Source of the DNA: Bacteroidia bacterium
Lineage (GTDB): Bacteria; Bacteroidota; Bacteroidia; Chitinophagales; Saprospiraceae
Length of the DNA: 39,773 nucleotides
Direction: 5' to 3'
Assembly: GCA_030426765.1 (NCBI GenBank)
Contig: JAUHXV010000031.1
Coordinates: 1 to 39,773 of the forward strand
Shown one piece after another: positions 16,007 through 26,283 of the stretch. The notes beneath the pieces were generated by a model. That model saw only the letters and a program-made list of their open reading frames with translations, did no database searches and was not told the DNA's origin. The position numbers were made by a program, and so were the translations under genes. Each line of letters starts with the position of its first letter. The first letter of the stretch is position 1.

Positions 16007-17287
16007 TTACGCTTCCGCGTTAAACTCACTAATTACTTTTTCAATAATATCACAACACGCGTGAATCTGATCTTCGGTCATCACCAGCGGTGGTGAAAAG
16101 CGAATGATATTACCGTGTGTAGGTTTGGCAAGCAATCCGTTTTCGGCCAGGCGCAGGCAAATGTTCCACGCGAGTTTTCCCTCTTCTGAATCATCCAGCA
16201 CAATCGCGTTCAGCAATCCTTTACCGCGCACGAGGGTGACGATAGGATTGGATGCTTTCATGCGATTCATGCGCTCGCGGAAAATCTTTCCCAGCTTTTG
16301 GGCATTGGCATCGAGTCGTTCGTCGCGAATCACATCCAGCGCTGCCATGCCGACGGCACAAGCCAGGGGATTTCCGCCAAATGTAGAACCGTGTTCGCCG
16401 GGACGGATGCACAACATCACTTCATCATTGGCGAGAATGGCGGAGACAGGCAATACGCCTCCTGAAATGGCTTTTCCGAGAATCAGAATATCGGGTTTCA
16501 CTTCCGGTTTGTTTTCACAAAAACCGTCACAAGAGCAGTTACCACACGTGGCAAGCAGTTTACCTGTCCGCGCGATCCCGGTTTGTACTTCGTCGGCGAT
16601 CAGGAGTACATTCTTTTCTGTGCACAGTTTTCTGAGATAAGGCATATAGTCTGCATCCGGCACCACGACACCGGCTTCACCCTGAATTGGTTCCACCAGC
16701 ACGCCGGCCACATTCGGATCTTCGAGTGCTTCAGCCATCGCAGCTTTATCGTTGTACGGAACAACGATTATGCCGGGTAGATAGGGGCCAAATCCTCCGG
16801 TACTCACCGGATCTGTAGAGGCGGAAATCACGCCAACCGTTCTTCCATGGAAATTGCCTTCCACAAACACAATTTTTGCAGACTGGTCCGTGAGGTTTTT
16901 CTTCTCATATCCCCATTTGCGGCAAAGTTTGATCGCAGATTCAACTGCCTCGACTCCCGAATTGGAGATGAGTGCTTTATCGTAATCAAAGTATTCAGAC
17001 AGATATGCTTCGAACAATCCCAGTTTGTTGTTGTAAAACGCTCGTGAGGTCAAGGTCAATTGACTCGCCTGATCGGTCAGCGCCTTAATAATCCGCGGAT
17101 GACAATGCCCCTGGTTGACTGCGCTGTACGCTGAGAGAAAGTCATAGTATTGCTTTCCTTCCACATCCCACAGGAAAACGCCATCACCTTTCGTTAGGAC
17201 GACCGGCAGCGGATGGTAGTTGTGCGCGCCGTACTTGTCTTCCAACTCAATAAAATACCGGGATTCTTTGATTGTATCTGTGCTCAT
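16007..17287 (-). CDS. rocD: Ornithine--oxo-acid aminotransferase
   Basis: A 426-aa class III PLP aminotransferase converting ornithine and 2-oxoglutarate to glutamate semialdehyde and glutamate (arginine/proline metabolism, cytosol). Evidence: [13 protein letters not shown] at the N-terminus, [73 protein letters not shown] and the PLP lysine in ILGKAISGG. An insertion with four cysteines ([10 protein letters not shown]) sits between ARTGKLLAT and the lysine motif, as in other Bacteroidota members; it may bind a metal but this is not shown. A minus-strand TACTTTTA close upstream may be its -7 box. Confidence 0.95.
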   Translation of the reverse strand: MSTDTIKESRYFIELEDKYGAHNYHPLPVVLTKGDGVFLWDVEGKQYYDFLSAYSAVNQGHCHPRIIKALTDQASQLTLTSRAFYNNKLGLFEAYLSEYFDYDKALISNSGVEAVESAIKLCRKWGYEKKNLTDQSAKIVFVEGNFHGRTVGVISASTDPVSTGGFGPYLPGIIVVPYNDKAAMAEALEDPNVAGVLVEPIQGEAGVVVPDADYMPYLRKLCTEKNVLLIADEVQTGIARTGKLLATCGNCSCDGFCENKPEVKPDILILGKAISGGVLPVSAILANDEVMLCIRPGEHGSTFGGNPLACAVGMAALDVIRDERLDANAQKLGKIFRERMNRMKASNPIVTLVRGKGLLNAIVLDDSEEGKLAWNICLRLAENGLLAKPTHGNIIRFSPPLVMTEDQIHACCDIIEKVISEFNAEA

Positions 17288-17329
17288 CGAAGGGTTGTTT
17301 TAGGCCTTAAAAGTAGGAGATTTCCGGGG

Positions 17330-17735
17330 ATTTGGGGGATTGGGTGAGGGAGTGAGGAGGTGAGGGGGTGATGGATAATAAATTGGTGCTTTTTCTTTGC
17401 GACTCAGCGGCTTTGCGAGCTATCAGACATTAGACGCCTTGTATCAAGGTATATTTTCGCTTCAGCGGGAGGATCAAATAGCAATAATATTCAGATCCCT
17501 AGCGCCGAAGCAAATAAAAGGAGTAATTAATTTTCCCGGAGCTTAATTTTTCTTGCTTACATAAACCCCGAGCTAAAGCACGGGGCAATTTTTAAAAAAA
17601 TAATCATGAAAGATGGCCCTGCGCTAAAGCGCGGACCTGATTTTATGCGAGATCACCTCATGACTCCATCACCCCCTCACCTTTCAGTCACCGTAGCTTC
17701 TGCGAAGGAGACCCCTCATCACCTCATCACCCCAT
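17330..17735. repeat. Composite repeat block between rocD and miaB
   Basis: A gene-free block with inverted G-rich arms: GGTGAGGGGGTGATGGA (17359-17375) and its exact reverse complement (17665-17681), inside longer gtgagg/cctcac-rich low-complexity stretches. Between the arms are two hairpins with a CTAAAG loop: CCCCGAGCTAAAGCACGGGG (17566-17585) and GCGCTAAAGCGC (17621-17632). The second recurs in the block at 30000-30278. Remaining sequence such as ctttgcgactcagcgg is non-coding. It looks like a REP-type or non-autonomous element. Confidence 0.6.
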
Positions 17736-17765
17736 AAAACATGTGTCAAAATGGCAGATATTCCG

Positions 17766-17773
17766 TATCTTTG
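17766..17773 (+). promoter_or_regulatory. -7 box for miaB
   Basis: TATCTTTG, matching TAnnTTTG, 15 bases before the miaB ATG at 17789. Its position means the longer frame starting at 17741 would begin upstream of transcription, which supports the shorter start. Confidence 0.55.
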
Positions 17774-17788
17774 TGCCCCTTTTACACT

Positions 17789-19213
17789 ATGAATCCAAGC
17801 CTTTCCAACAGCCGCATCATCGACGAATCCCGACAGGGAGAGCCTTTCTATTCTACTGATTCAGAAACTCTTACCAGTCCTGAGTTAAAGCAGTTTTATA
17901 TAGAGAGCTACGGTTGCGCAATGAATTTCAGTGACAGCGAGATCGTAGCGTCTATCCTCACTGAGTGCAAGTATTCACCTACGCGGGAAATCGAGCAGGC
18001 CGATCTGGTACTACTCAACACCTGCTCTATCCGCGAAAAAGCCGAGGAAACCGTCAGAAAGCGCCTGCGCACCATCGACCAGCTCAAAAAGCAAAAACCC
18101 GGAATGACGGTCGGCATCCTGGGTTGCATGGCCGAGCGCCTCAAAAAAACGCTCCTCGAAGAAGAAAAACTCGTCGACCTGGTGGTGGGGCCGGATGCCT
18201 ACAGAGACCTGCCCAACCTGCTCAATCAGGTTGATGACGGCGACAAAGGCATTAATGTCCTGCTGTCCAGAGAAGAGACTTACGCAGATATCAACCCTGT
18301 GCGATTGCAAAGCAACGGCGTCACGGCTTTCATTTCCATCATGCGGGGTTGTGACAATATGTGCTCGTTTTGCGTAGTGCCTTTCACGCGCGGCAGAGAG
18401 CGCTCCCGGGATCCGTTTACCATCGTGTCAGAAGCCGAACACCTCTTTGGGGCCGGCTATCGCGATATCACCCTGCTGGGCCAAAACGTAGACTCCTACA
18501 AGTGGATACATCCTGAAACACAAGAGGTCTACTCTTTCGCCAGGCTCCTCGAATTAGTCGCTCAGGTGCATCCGGATCTGCGCGTCAGATTCAGCACCTC
18601 CCATCCCAAAGACATGCTGGATGATGTCCTGCACATGATGGCGAAGTATGAAAATATCTGCAAGTACATCCACCTGCCGGTGCAGTCGGGCAACAGCCGG
18701 ATTCTGTCGCTGATGAACAGAACCTACGATCGCGCCTGGTATGAAGATCGCATTCGTGCGATCAGAAAAATTGTACCGGACTGTGCGATTTCCTCTGATA
18801 TCATTGCAGGCTTTTGTACGGAAACAGAAGAAGAGCATCAGGACACACTCTCCATGATCAAATGGGCGGATTACAGCATGAGTTACATGTTTTTCTACTC
18901 CGAGCGCCCCGGGACTTTGGCGGCGAGAAAGTATAAAGACGATATTCCGGAAGACGTAAAAAAACGCCGCCTTAACGAAATCGTACAGGTACAAAATGAA
19001 GTTTCCCGCGCCAACCTCGCCCGCGATATTGGTAAAACATTCAAAGTACTGATCGAAGGTGATTCCAAAAAATCAGACCAGGATTTTAAAGGAAGGAACT
19101 CCCAAAACAAAATGGTCATCTTCAAAAAAATCCCTGGTGTACAACCCGGGGACTATGTAAACGTTTTAATAGAAGACGCTACCAGCGCTACCCTGATGGG
19201 ACGCGCAGTATAA
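17789..19213 (+). CDS. miaB: tRNA-2-methylthio-N6-dimethylallyladenosine synthase
   Basis: A 474-aa radical-SAM methylthiotransferase that converts i6A37 to ms2i6A37 in tRNAs reading UNN codons. The N-terminal MTTase domain has its three cluster cysteines at 43 ([14 protein letters not shown]), 79 ([12 protein letters not shown]) and 113 ([11 protein letters not shown]). The radical-SAM CxxxCxxC is at 188-195 ([20 protein letters not shown]). A TRAM domain closes the C-terminus (KTFKVLIEG...[17 protein letters not shown]). This start is chosen from the -7 box and the usual distance to the first cysteine. It is followed after 18 bases by the AAA+ regulator gene, so it leads an operon. Confidence 0.97.
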   Translation: MNPSLSNSRIIDESRQGEPFYSTDSETLTSPELKQFYIESYGCAMNFSDSEIVASILTECKYSPTREIEQADLVLLNTCSIREKAEETVRKRLRTIDQLKKQKPGMTVGILGCMAERLKKTLLEEEKLVDLVVGPDAYRDLPNLLNQVDDGDKGINVLLSREETYADINPVRLQSNGVTAFISIMRGCDNMCSFCVVPFTRGRERSRDPFTIVSEAEHLFGAGYRDITLLGQNVDSYKWIHPETQEVYSFARLLELVAQVHPDLRVRFSTSHPKDMLDDVLHMMAKYENICKYIHLPVQSGNSRILSLMNRTYDRAWYEDRIRAIRKIVPDCAISSDIIAGFCTETEEEHQDTLSMIKWADYSMSYMFFYSERPGTLAARKYKDDIPEDVKKRRLNEIVQVQNEVSRANLARDIGKTFKVLIEGDSKKSDQDFKGRNSQNKMVIFKKIPGVQPGDYVNVLIEDATSATLMGRAV

Positions 19214-19231
19214 GCATAATCTGATTTTTTA

Positions 19232-20485
19232 ATGAGTTCAACAGCAGCCATCAAACAACGATTCGGGCTTGTCGGCAGGTCAGCTGCCTACGACAGGGCA
19301 CTGAATACGGCTATCCGCGTGGCTGCTACGGATCTGACCGTACTCATCACCGGAGAAAGCGGTGTGGGCAAAGAAGTGTTCAGCCAGATCATACACTCCC
19401 TTAGCGCGCGAAAGCACAATAAATTTATCGCAGTCAACTGCGGCGCGATCCCGCAGGGCACGATCAACTCCGAATTATTCGGGCATGAAAAAGGCGCATT
19501 TACCGGCGCTACCGCTGACCGAAAAGGATATTTTGAGACGGTCAACGGGGGAACAATTTTTCTGGATGAGATCGCCGAAATGCCGATGGACACCCAGTCC
19601 TACCTGCTGCGCGTACTCGAATCCGGAGAGTATATCCGCGTAGGTTCGTCAACCACTCAGAAAACAGATGTAAGGGTCATCGCGGCCAGCAATGTTGACC
19701 TGAAGAAACATATCCAACAGGGAAAATTCAGAGAAGATCTCTACTACCGACTCAATACTGTCCCTATCCACATCCCCAGCCTGAAAGAACGCGTGGAAGA
19801 CATTCCTGTTTTGATACGCCGTTTTGCAGTAGACTTCGCAGAAGCCTATCATACCGATTCGATTCATCTCGACGAACAGGCTAAGGCGATGCTCATGAAA
19901 TATCCCTGGCCGGGAAATATCCGGGAGTTGAAAAATCTGATCGAACAACTAAGCGTGTTGTCAGAAGATAAAATGATCGATGCCGAGACTATCGTCAACA
20001 TCGCCCCGCATATCACGCGCACTAACCTGCCTGCGCTGTCTAAAAGCAATGATGGCCTGCAGGAACGAGAGATTCTGTACAAATTGCTTTTTGATATGAA
20101 GGGCGATTTACACGATCTCAAGCAACTGGTGTTCGAACTGATCCGCGGAAATAACCTGCGCATGCCGGATACGATCAGCATGCGCTCATTTGACAAACAA
20201 CTCGCCCAGCGGGATGCCATGGATTCAGAAGAATGGCACAGCTCCTCCGTACCTGAAATCTCCGGTTCGCCCTCCCACGCAGAACGACAACCGATCATCC
20301 TCGATGACAAAAAATACGATCGAACCGAAGTAGTGGACGAACATATGGCGCTGGAGGATATGGAAAAGGAAATGATACGAAAATCACTCAAGCGACACGG
20401 CGGACGCCGAAAAGAAGCCGCACTGGAACTCGGTATTTCTGAACGTACGCTGTATCGAAAAATTAAACAATACGATCTCGTTTAA
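19232..20485 (+). CDS. Sigma-54-interacting AAA+ transcriptional regulator without sensor domain
   Basis: A 417-aa bacterial enhancer-binding protein. The AAA+ domain fills the N-terminus directly: Walker A GESGVGKE (41-48), the sigma-54-contacting GAFTGA loop (88-93), Walker B GGTIFLDEIAEM (about 106-117) and YRLNTVPIHIPSLKER. It ends in a Fis-type HTH (RRKEAALELGISERTLYRKI, about residues 387-410). No receiver, GAF or PAS domain precedes the AAA+ part. A charged linker of about 100 residues separates AAA+ and HTH. The intact GAFTGA argues that it really activates sigma-54 promoters. It lies between miaB and lptE, a neighbourhood conserved in Bacteroidota, but its targets cannot be read from here. 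Confidence 0.92.
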   Translation: MSSTAAIKQRFGLVGRSAAYDRALNTAIRVAATDLTVLITGESGVGKEVFSQIIHSLSARKHNKFIAVNCGAIPQGTINSELFGHEKGAFTGATADRKGYFETVNGGTIFLDEIAEMPMDTQSYLLRVLESGEYIRVGSSTTQKTDVRVIAASNVDLKKHIQQGKFREDLYYRLNTVPIHIPSLKERVEDIPVLIRRFAVDFAEAYHTDSIHLDEQAKAMLMKYPWPGNIRELKNLIEQLSVLSEDKMIDAETIVNIAPHITRTNLPALSKSNDGLQEREILYKLLFDMKGDLHDLKQLVFELIRGNNLRMPDTISMRSFDKQLAQRDAMDSEEWHSSSVPEISGSPSHAERQPIILDDKKYDRTEVVDEHMALEDMEKEMIRKSLKRHGGRRKEAALELGISERTLYRKIKQYDLV

Positions 20486-20500
20486 CCCTTGAACTGATTC

Positions 20501-21001
20501 ATGACAACCTACCGGACAAGTCTGATCTTATGTTTGCTGCTGCCCTTTTTTGCGGGATGCAAAATATCGATGAACGGATACAGTTTTGACGAGGCAAAAT
20601 CCTTTCTGGTGGGTAACTTTAAACAACAGGCACCCAATGCACCGGCGACCATTTCCAATACGTTTCAGGAGTTGCTGAAAGACAAAGTCGCGAGGCAATC
20701 CAGGCTAATATTTACTGACCGGGATGCTGACCTCGAGTTCCATGGTTCAATTGATAATTATGTAGTCGCCGCTGTGGCGCCACAACCCAATGAACAAACT
20801 TCTTTTAATCGGCTGAGTATTTATGTCAAGGTGGATTATACCAACCGTTTGGATGAAAAGGATAACTTTTCCAAAACGTTTTCACATTTCGCCGATTTCC
20901 CGACGGATCAGAATCTGCTGCAGGTACAGGATGAGCTAATCGTGATTATCTTCAACCAGATTCTTGAAGACGTCTTTAACCAGGCTTTTAACAACTGGTA
21001 G
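20501..21001 (+). CDS. lptE: LPS-assembly lipoprotein LptE-like
   Basis: A 166-aa exported lipoprotein. The signal peptide ILCLLLPFFAGC has its lipobox Cys at about 20. The mature part begins KISMNGYSFDEA, the common start of Bacteroidota LptE-like proteins, continues with FQELLKDKVARQSRLIF and DADLEFHGSIDNY, and has a C-terminal amphipathic helix. By family it would help LptD insert lipopolysaccharide in the outer leaflet. It sits between the AAA+ regulator and a TPR-like gene, all in one direction with gaps of 8-15 bases. Called on position and pattern; sequence conservation in the family is low. Confidence 0.8.
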   Translation: MTTYRTSLILCLLLPFFAGCKISMNGYSFDEAKSFLVGNFKQQAPNAPATISNTFQELLKDKVARQSRLIFTDRDADLEFHGSIDNYVVAAVAPQPNEQTSFNRLSIYVKVDYTNRLDEKDNFSKTFSHFADFPTDQNLLQVQDELIVIIFNQILEDVFNQAFNNW

Positions 21002-21009
21002 ATCACTGC

Positions 21010-21969
21010 ATGGAAGAACAAAAGGACAAACGCATCCCTGAGGCGGGTCTCTCCGAGGCTTTGCATCCGGAGATAGGCAATGGTGCTGCCCTGGCGGGTA
21101 GTGACCATGATTTTGTTCTGCGCATGCCTGATGTTACCAAAAGTTTGGAACACATGCTGGTCCGATCCGCTTCGGATGAAGTAAAACCTAAAGAAGAATC
21201 CCCTATCCCTGCTGCGTCAGCGGAGGCTTCCTCACCGGCTAAGACAGTGACCCCTGAGGAATCAGTGGCAGAAGAATCGAAATCACCTGACACCGGGACC
21301 AGTCAGAAGCCTTCCACAGCACCGGTCAGGAAAAAAACGGTGAAAGCTAAAAAAGCAGCTGATACGCCTGCCACAAAGGAAAAATCATCTGACAAACCCA
21401 AAAAGAAATCCCGGAAAAAGGCGGCTTCTCCTGCAGAAACCGACAAGCCAAAAGCACCTAAGCCCGGAAAACGAATACTGAAGGCTGCTAAAGCCGTCAA
21501 AAAACAGCAGAAAAAGAAGAAGGCTACTGCAGCTGGTCAAAAAGCCGCTAAACCTACCGGTAGTAAAACCACCGCAAAAAAGGCGCCGGTCAAAAAGAAG
21601 ACTGTTCAAAAGAAGACCGCTCAAAAGAAGGTCGTTAAAAAAGCAGCGCCGAAAAAAGCAGTTCCTTCCACTCCTGCCGCTTCTGCGATGCCAATATCCA
21701 AAGGTCAGTTGCGCGAGCAACCTGTGTTAAGTGCTTTTACGCAATGGCTCAAGGAACTCGGTGGCGCTGAATATGTACACCCGTACGAGGATGATTTTGC
21801 CCTGCATCCGGAAAAAGGCACGCTAAAAGAAGTTATATCAGAGACTTATGCGGATTTGCTGGCCTCACAGGGGTATAAAGACCGGGCAGAGGAGATGTAT
21901 CGCAAACTCATGGAAAAATATCCGGAAAAAAGTAGTTTCTTTGCAGCCAAAATAGAAGCTTTACAATAA
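21010..21969 (+). CDS. Lysine/alanine-rich protein with TPR-like C-terminus
   Basis: A 319-aa protein in three parts: an acidic, mixed N-terminus (1-95), a long histone-H1-like low-complexity tract of Lys, Ala, Pro and Thr (about 96-225, with KKKTVKAKKA- and KKAPVKKKTVQKK-type repeats), and a C-terminal 90 residues that look folded. The last 35 residues (ASQGYKDRAEEMYRKLMEKY) read like one tetratricopeptide repeat. No signal peptide, so probably cytoplasmic. It is packed between lptE and secG in one operon. The basic tract could bind nucleic acid or membrane phosphate, but its role is unknown. Confidence 0.7.
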   Translation: MEEQKDKRIPEAGLSEALHPEIGNGAALAGSDHDFVLRMPDVTKSLEHMLVRSASDEVKPKEESPIPAASAEASSPAKTVTPEESVAEESKSPDTGTSQKPSTAPVRKKTVKAKKAADTPATKEKSSDKPKKKSRKKAASPAETDKPKAPKPGKRILKAAKAVKKQQKKKKATAAGQKAAKPTGSKTTAKKAPVKKKTVQKKTAQKKVVKKAAPKKAVPSTPAASAMPISKGQLREQPVLSAFTQWLKELGGAEYVHPYEDDFALHPEKGTLKEVISETYADLLASQGYKDRAEEMYRKLMEKYPEKSSFFAAKIEALQ

Positions 21970-21984
21970 TTATATCGAATTGTC

Positions 21985-22212
21985 ATGCTCAAACTAATCA
22001 CTATCCTTATTGCACTCATTTGCGTCCTATTGATGGCCGTCATCCTCATCCAGAATCCTAAGGGAGGAGGTGTGGACAGTACCTTTGGTGGCCAGAGTGC
22101 AAACCAGATGTTTGGCGCGGCCAAATCGGTGGATTTTATCGAAAAACTCACCTGGGGCCTCACGGCTGCACTTTTTGGCCTTTGCATTTTCGCCAGCTTC
22201 TTTGTCCAATAA
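21985..22212 (+). CDS. secG: Preprotein translocase subunit SecG
   Basis: A 75-aa protein with two membrane helices (about 2-22 and 53-73) and, between them, the conserved loop ILIQNPKGGGVDSTFGG, which is diagnostic for SecG. It supports SecYE in protein export through the inner membrane. It is the last gene of the miaB-regulator-lptE-TPR run; a gap of about 250 bases follows before groES. Confidence 0.93.
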   Translation: MLKLITILIALICVLLMAVILIQNPKGGGVDSTFGGQSANQMFGAAKSVDFIEKLTWGLTAALFGLCIFASFFVQ

Positions 22213-22460
22213 GGACTTTCCGGCATTCCGTTCGTTTTTAAGCAAAATTTACTCACGCGCTGAACATTTTTCAGCCTGCTGGTGTATTGTCATAATGGCA
22301 GCCAAATCATGCGCGAGGCAAAGCTTTTTTGGCAGATTTTCCCTTAAGAAAGCATGGGCTGAAAATTTGTCAGGTTATCGGCAAATGGTACATCTTATGA
22401 TAGAAAAGGCATGAAACTGAACCTTAACTCAAAACACATATCATAAAATCATTAAAATCT
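22213..22460. other. Upstream region of groES-groEL
   Basis: Contains no ORF of note. No CIRCE element (TTAGCACTC-N9-GAGTGCTAA) is present, so HrcA control is not indicated. No clean TAnnTTTG or sigma-54 -24/-12 pair was found. The promoter is presumably here, but I cannot place it. Confidence 0.4.
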
Positions 22461-22733
22461 ATGAAACTAAAACCTATCAATGATCGGATCGTGATTAAGC
22501 CGGCTCCTGCAGAAGAGAAAACCAAAGGAGGGATTATCATTCCTGATACTGCCAAAGAGAAGCCCCAGCGTGGTGAAGTGATCGCCGTTGGCCCCGGAAA
22601 AGACGATGTGAAGATGACCGTCAAGCCAGGTGATATCGTCCTGTATGGAAAATATTCCGGACAGGAGTTATCCTACGAAGGAGCGGATTACCTGATCATG
22701 CGCGAAGACGACGTGCTGGTGATCATCGGGTAA
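22461..22733 (+). CDS. groES: Co-chaperonin GroES
   Basis: A 90-aa GroES. It starts [20 protein letters not shown], followed by the mobile loop [20 protein letters not shown], and ends VLVIIG with the [11 protein letters not shown] strand before it. It forms the heptameric lid of GroEL. The groEL start follows after 61 bases on the same strand, the usual bicistron. Confidence 0.98.
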   Translation: MKLKPINDRIVIKPAPAEEKTKGGIIIPDTAKEKPQRGEVIAVGPGKDDVKMTVKPGDIVLYGKYSGQELSYEGADYLIMREDDVLVIIG

Positions 22734-22782
22734 GCCCCGTATACCCATGAAACCTTTTCAATTATCCACCTTAACAAAATAA

Positions 22783-24432
<1,650 letters not shown>

Positions 24433-24460
24433 TTCAACCGCAATACCGATACAAATGCAA

Positions 24461-24496
24461 ATCCCGCCGTACCATTGATGCCGGCGGGATTTTTTT
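24461..24496 (+). terminator. Rho-independent terminator after groEL
   Basis: ATCCCGCCG...CGGCGGGAT (9-bp stem, 12-base loop) followed by seven T's, 29 bases after the groEL stop. Confidence 0.85.
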
Positions 24497-24510
24497 ATGC
24501 ACAGTTATTA

Positions 24511-24548
24511 AAAAAAAGAGATGCAGCAGCTGCATCTCTTTTTCTTTT
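24511..24548. terminator. Bidirectional terminator between groEL and ilvE
   Basis: AAAAAAAGAGATGCAG-cag-CTGCATCTCTTTTTCTTTT. The stem has A's on the left and T's on the right, so it can terminate transcription in both directions: a back-up for groEL and the likely end for ilvE on the minus strand. Confidence 0.75.
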
Positions 24549-24560
24549 AAGATTAATTAA

Positions 24561-24617
24561 GGTGAGTGGTCAGTAGTGAGGTGAGTGGTCAGTAGTGAGG
24601 TGAGTGGTCAGTAGTGA
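24561..24617. repeat. Three tandem copies of a 19-bp repeat
   Basis: ggtgagtggtcagtagtga is repeated perfectly three times (24561-24579, 24580-24598, 24599-24617), followed by partial copies (gtagtgag). On its right lies a pyrimidine-rich stretch (cccctccgctctcagcacttcgctctttgc) up to the ilvE stop. No spacers, so not a CRISPR. It is one of several purine-rich repeat tracts in gaps of this window. Confidence 0.85.
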
Positions 24618-24660
24618 GTAGTGAGACCCCTCCGCTCTCAGCACTTCGCTCTTTGCTTCA

Positions 24661-25734
24661 TCAGGCGGGCACCTGTACTCCTTTTGCCGGAATGGTCCAG
24701 CTTCGTTTATCTTCCAGGGTGCCGAATCGGATCTGGTTGATTTCATCTCGAATAGAAAGTGACAAGTCCCAGTTTTTACTATCAAATCGCATCAATGTGA
24801 CTCCATACTTGACTTCTTCGACATTGGCGACTAATGCAGCCGTTCCTGTACCGAACACTTCGATCAGATCACCGTCATCATAACGCTCGATGATTTCTTC
24901 CATAGACAACGGGCGCTCATTGACCGTGATGCCTCTGTCGCGCATAATCTCAATAGCCGATTTGCGGGTGATACCTTTCAGGATTGCGCCATTGGTAGAT
25001 GGAGTGATGACTTCATCTTTGAAGCGGAAGAAAATATTCATTGTGCCGACTTCCTGCACGTACTTTCTTTGCTCAGCATCGAGCCAGAGCAATTGATCAT
25101 AGCCCTGCTCACGTCCCATTTTCGATGGATACAAAGCAGCGGCATAATTTCCGGCAGTCTTGGCTTCTCCCACACCACCGATAGCCGCGCGAATGAAATG
25201 TTCCTCAACGAGCAGTTTGATGGGTTTTGGGTAGTAAGGCCCTACCGGAAGACAGATGATCATAAACTTATAGGTGAAGGAAGCGCGAACTCCTATCATT
25301 TCATCCATGGCAAACATGAACGGGCGAACATATAATGCACTGCCTTCGATTTTCGGAATCCACTCCTGCTCTAATCCAACTAAAGCATGCACAGCTTCTA
25401 CGAATGTTTCTTCCGGCAATTCCGGCATACACATTCTTTTCGCAGAGGCATTCATGCGAACCGCGTGCAGTTCAGGACGAAACAATAACGGGACACCATC
25501 TTTCGACCGCGAGGCTTTCATCCCTTCAAAAATGGACTGGCCATAATGCAGTGCCATATTCATTGGATGAATGCTCATCTTCTCGACTGGTGAGATGCGG
25601 GGATTCACCCAATTGTCACCATCAAAGTCGATTTGGAACATGTGGTCCGTGATGATTTTTCCGAAGGGCAGGTTATGAAAATCGATTTCATGTACCCTTG
25701 AATTTTTCGTCAATTCTACACTTAGGTTCTTCAT
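24661..25734 (-). CDS. ilvE: Branched-chain amino acid aminotransferase
   Basis: A 357-aa fold-type IV PLP aminotransferase of the eukaryote-like/long BCAT group. Landmarks: DGDNWVNPRISPVEKMSIHP, ALHYGQSIFEGMKA, LFRPELHAVRMNASAKRMCM, ALYVRPFMFAMDEMIGV and GEAKTAGNYAAALYPSK, which carries the PLP lysine, then VQEVGTMNIFF, TNGAILKGITRKS and EVFGTGTAALV. It interconverts Leu, Ile and Val with their keto acids. Transcribed alone, towards groEL, ending at a shared terminator. Confidence 0.97.
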   Translation of the reverse strand: MKNLSVELTKNSRVHEIDFHNLPFGKIITDHMFQIDFDGDNWVNPRISPVEKMSIHPMNMALHYGQSIFEGMKASRSKDGVPLLFRPELHAVRMNASAKRMCMPELPEETFVEAVHALVGLEQEWIPKIEGSALYVRPFMFAMDEMIGVRASFTYKFMIICLPVGPYYPKPIKLLVEEHFIRAAIGGVGEAKTAGNYAAALYPSKMGREQGYDQLLWLDAEQRKYVQEVGTMNIFFRFKDEVITPSTNGAILKGITRKSAIEIMRDRGITVNERPLSMEEIIERYDDGDLIEVFGTGTAALVANVEEVKYGVTLMRFDSKNWDLSLSIRDEINQIRFGTLEDKRSWTIPAKGVQVPA

Positions 25735-25854
25735 ATCTCAAATTTCCTACAAAAATAAGGAAAAATCATTACTTTCTCATAGTCAGACGGTTATATATCT
25801 TTTTCGTCAGTTTTATTCTTATTTTTTCCAATATCTTGCAACAAAATTTGGCAA

Positions 25855-26283
25855 ATGCTCCCCTATTCCACTTATAATATACCGGAAAACCAACTCACTG
25901 ACGACCCGGGCGAAGAAAAATGGCTTTGGATGATCACCGGAAAAGCGATCGCTAAAGAACATCAGGACCTTCTGCAAAAGATCGCCTCTGCACTCCATGC
26001 GGACTTCAGTCAGGAGGTACATTGCCTCCATTTACCGGAAGGTGACACGATCTCACAAATTCGCTTTCAGCCTAAAAGGCACGGACTCGTATTAAGTTTT
26101 GGTGTTTCCCCTTCATCATTTGGTTATCAGGTTGACCTGGAAAAAGCAGGAATGGTATCCCTTGAAAACTGTACGATTATCCGCACATCAGATCTGGAGA
26201 AACTATCATCCAGCAATACAAATAAAAAAGCGCTTTGGCAGTCTATGCAGGTCTTCATGGAAAAGCATAATTCATCTGCATGA
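25855..26283 (+). CDS. Conserved hypothetical; possibly DNA polymerase III psi-like
   Basis: A 142-aa soluble protein with no signal or membrane segment. Residues 75-142 carry LVLSFGVSPSSFGYQVD, then ENCTIIRTSDLEKL and KKALWQSMQVFM. An FG(V/L)SP...LEKL...K-LW-x-x-M-x-x-F arrangement resembles the poorly conserved psi (HolD-like) subunit annotated in some Bacteroidota; I consider this tentative. Its stop overlaps the rdgB start by four bases (ATGA), so the two are translated together. The ATG lies about 15 bases after a TATCTTGC box. Confidence 0.6.
   Translation: MLPYSTYNIPENQLTDDPGEEKWLWMITGKAIAKEHQDLLQKIASALHADFSQEVHCLHLPEGDTISQIRFQPKRHGLVLSFGVSPSSFGYQVDLEKAGMVSLENCTIIRTSDLEKLSSSNTNKKALWQSMQVFMEKHNSSA

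Noticed and set aside
22213..22460. CIRCE or sigma-54 promoter before groES
   Set aside because: No TTAGCACTC-N9-GAGTGCTAA. The candidate TGGCA...TGC strings have the wrong spacing for -24/-12.
24561..24617. CRISPR-like spacing of repeats
   Set aside because: The repeats abut with no spacers. The same holds for 30011-30073. No cas genes in the window.
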